DNA of 59,862 bases from Empedobacter sp036647415 (GTDB lineage: Bacteria; Bacteroidota; Bacteroidia; Flavobacteriales; Weeksellaceae): assembly GCF_036647415.1 (NCBI RefSeq), contig NZ_JAVXKG010000020.1:1-59862 (forward strand), given 5' to 3'. The translations under genes and the position numbers were made by a program. The notes below the pieces were generated by a model. It ran no database searches. It saw only the letters and a program-made list of their open reading frames with translations, and had not been told where the DNA came from. Shown here piece by piece: positions 59,137-59,862 of this stretch. Position 1 is the first letter of the stretch. Each line of letters begins with the position of its first letter.

Positions 59137-59629
59137 TTTTGAGCCTGTCGAAGAATCTCCATTATCTATTAAAATATATAAAATACGTCCTGCTGAACTC
59201 GTTTCAGCATCACATCAAGAACTCTTTTTAAATACATTTCCAGCTCACACTGCAACTTTTCCCGATTCCTTGTGCCAAAGTACCCTGCTCTGAATTTGCT
59301 TAAAACCAGCAAATCATCCCTGTCTAAACATTGCTTGTAGTGAAAAAGACATCTTTTTGTCATTCTGAGCCCGTCGAAGAATTTCTATATCTATATATTA
59401 ATACAAATATTGTCCTGTTGAACTCGTTTCAGCATTACATCACAAAGAATCCACTTTTTTTTAAACTCTTTTTGAATACATTTCTAGCTTACGCTGCAAC
59501 TTTTCCCGAGTCCTTACGCCAAAGTATCCAGCTCTGAATTTGCTTAAAACTGCAAATCATCCCTGCCTAAACATTTCTTGTAGTAAAAACAATATCCTTT
59601 CTGTCATTCTGAGCCCGTCGAAGAATCTT
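59137..59629. repeat. Tandem array of REP-like elements
   Basis: Two diverged copies of a unit of about 0.2 kb start at 59187 and 59412. Each begins with a palindrome (TGCTGAACTCGTTTCAGCA at 59191-59209; a one-mismatch copy at 59416-59434). Each then carries a conserved spacer of about 110 bp and ends with GAGCCCGTCGAAGAATYT (59367-59384, 59611-59628). A third end element, GAGCCTGTCGAAGAATCT, is at 59141-59158. There is no gene. Small indels between copies shift any reading frame, so coding is unlikely. Confidence 0.8.
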
Positions 59630-59862
59630 ATTCATCTCTCTTTCGAAAACATTATATAGACGTTTTCTCTTTAAAAATATATCGTCATTAAATTACTTTT
59701 CTATTTATATTCTTTAAAACGCTCCAAATAGAACACCCTATTTCCTTTAAAATCTCCCGACTTTCCTACTTTTTCACTTCAAAACACGACGTACACTAAA
59801 AAGTTTTAAAAAATATTTACCGTTATACCAGACAGTTAAGTATTAATTGTAAAATAAATGTA
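59630..59862. other. AT-rich tail without visible features
   Basis: No ORF, RNA gene, terminator or repeat can be recognised up to the window edge. It may contain the upstream region of a gene beyond the window. Confidence 0.5.

Noticed and set aside
59169..59363. Minus-strand 64-residue ORF in the repeat tail
   Set aside because: It spans the repeat unit and palindromes; the second copy of the unit has indels that destroy the frame, so coding is not maintained.

Overview
The window reads as chromosomal DNA of a low-GC member of the Bacteroidota, class Flavobacteriia. This is inferred from a type IX secretion gene (porQ) next to cmk, a bifunctional PlsC/GNAT aminolipid acyltransferase, a FeoB-associated Cys-rich protein, many SPI or lipobox-type exported proteins, a lack of Shine-Dalgarno sequences, and more than a dozen copies of the Bacteroidota -7 promoter box TAnnTTTG just upstream of genes. 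A Weeksellaceae-type genome (Empedobacter/Chryseobacterium-like) is my best guess, but the species cannot be fixed from the sequence alone.

Layout. 1-10 kb: the 3' end of tRNA-Asn, meaB, a membrane-anchored AraC-type protein, the feoA-feoB-Cys-rich iron operon, rplU-rpmA, a small secreted orphan, a thioesterase-thiL operon and two tandem universal stress proteins. 10-20 kb: a flavoprotein with a GTG start directly under its promoter, a FadL-type porin with an SGNH lipoprotein esterase, fbp, aspartate kinase abutting the aminolipid acyltransferase, small lipoproteins and argH. 20-33 kb: two unrelated aconitases (acnB, acnA) flanking a three-gene unknown envelope cassette, tRNA-Phe, and an outer membrane protein-lptC-ppiD stretch. 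33-41 kb: an AlbA_2/Schlafen-type gene, purK-purE, a membrane-anchored EEP phosphatase, and a translationally coupled pair of TPR-TM-HTH signalling proteins, the second broken by one in-frame stop. 41-50 kb: a TPP riboswitch with its TonB receptor, three lipocalin-like genes, a TonB-C-like protein, a cysteine-free endonuclease III, bcp-recA, a large conserved unknown protein, an MBL hydrolase and tRNA-Leu. 50-52 kb: an ATPase plus predicted PD-(D/E)XK nuclease pair lies between tRNA-Leu and an 11-bp copy of the tRNA end. 52-60 kb: zupT, an MscS channel convergent with a DUF2339 protein, porQ-cmk, and a gene-free tail of REP-like repeats.

How parts work together. Thiamine is a theme: thiL makes thiamine diphosphate, and a TPP-sensing riboswitch controls a likely thiamine outer membrane receptor. 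Metal supply is represented by feoAB and zupT. Envelope biogenesis is represented by lptC, ppiD, the aminolipid synthase and porQ. Most of the window is ordinary core genome. The strongest candidate for an undescribed system is the tRNA-Leu island with its two-gene ATPase/nuclease module. The nonsense-interrupted sensor paralog, the stem-loop holding the stop codons of two convergent genes, and the apparently leaderless promoters are the next most interesting observations.
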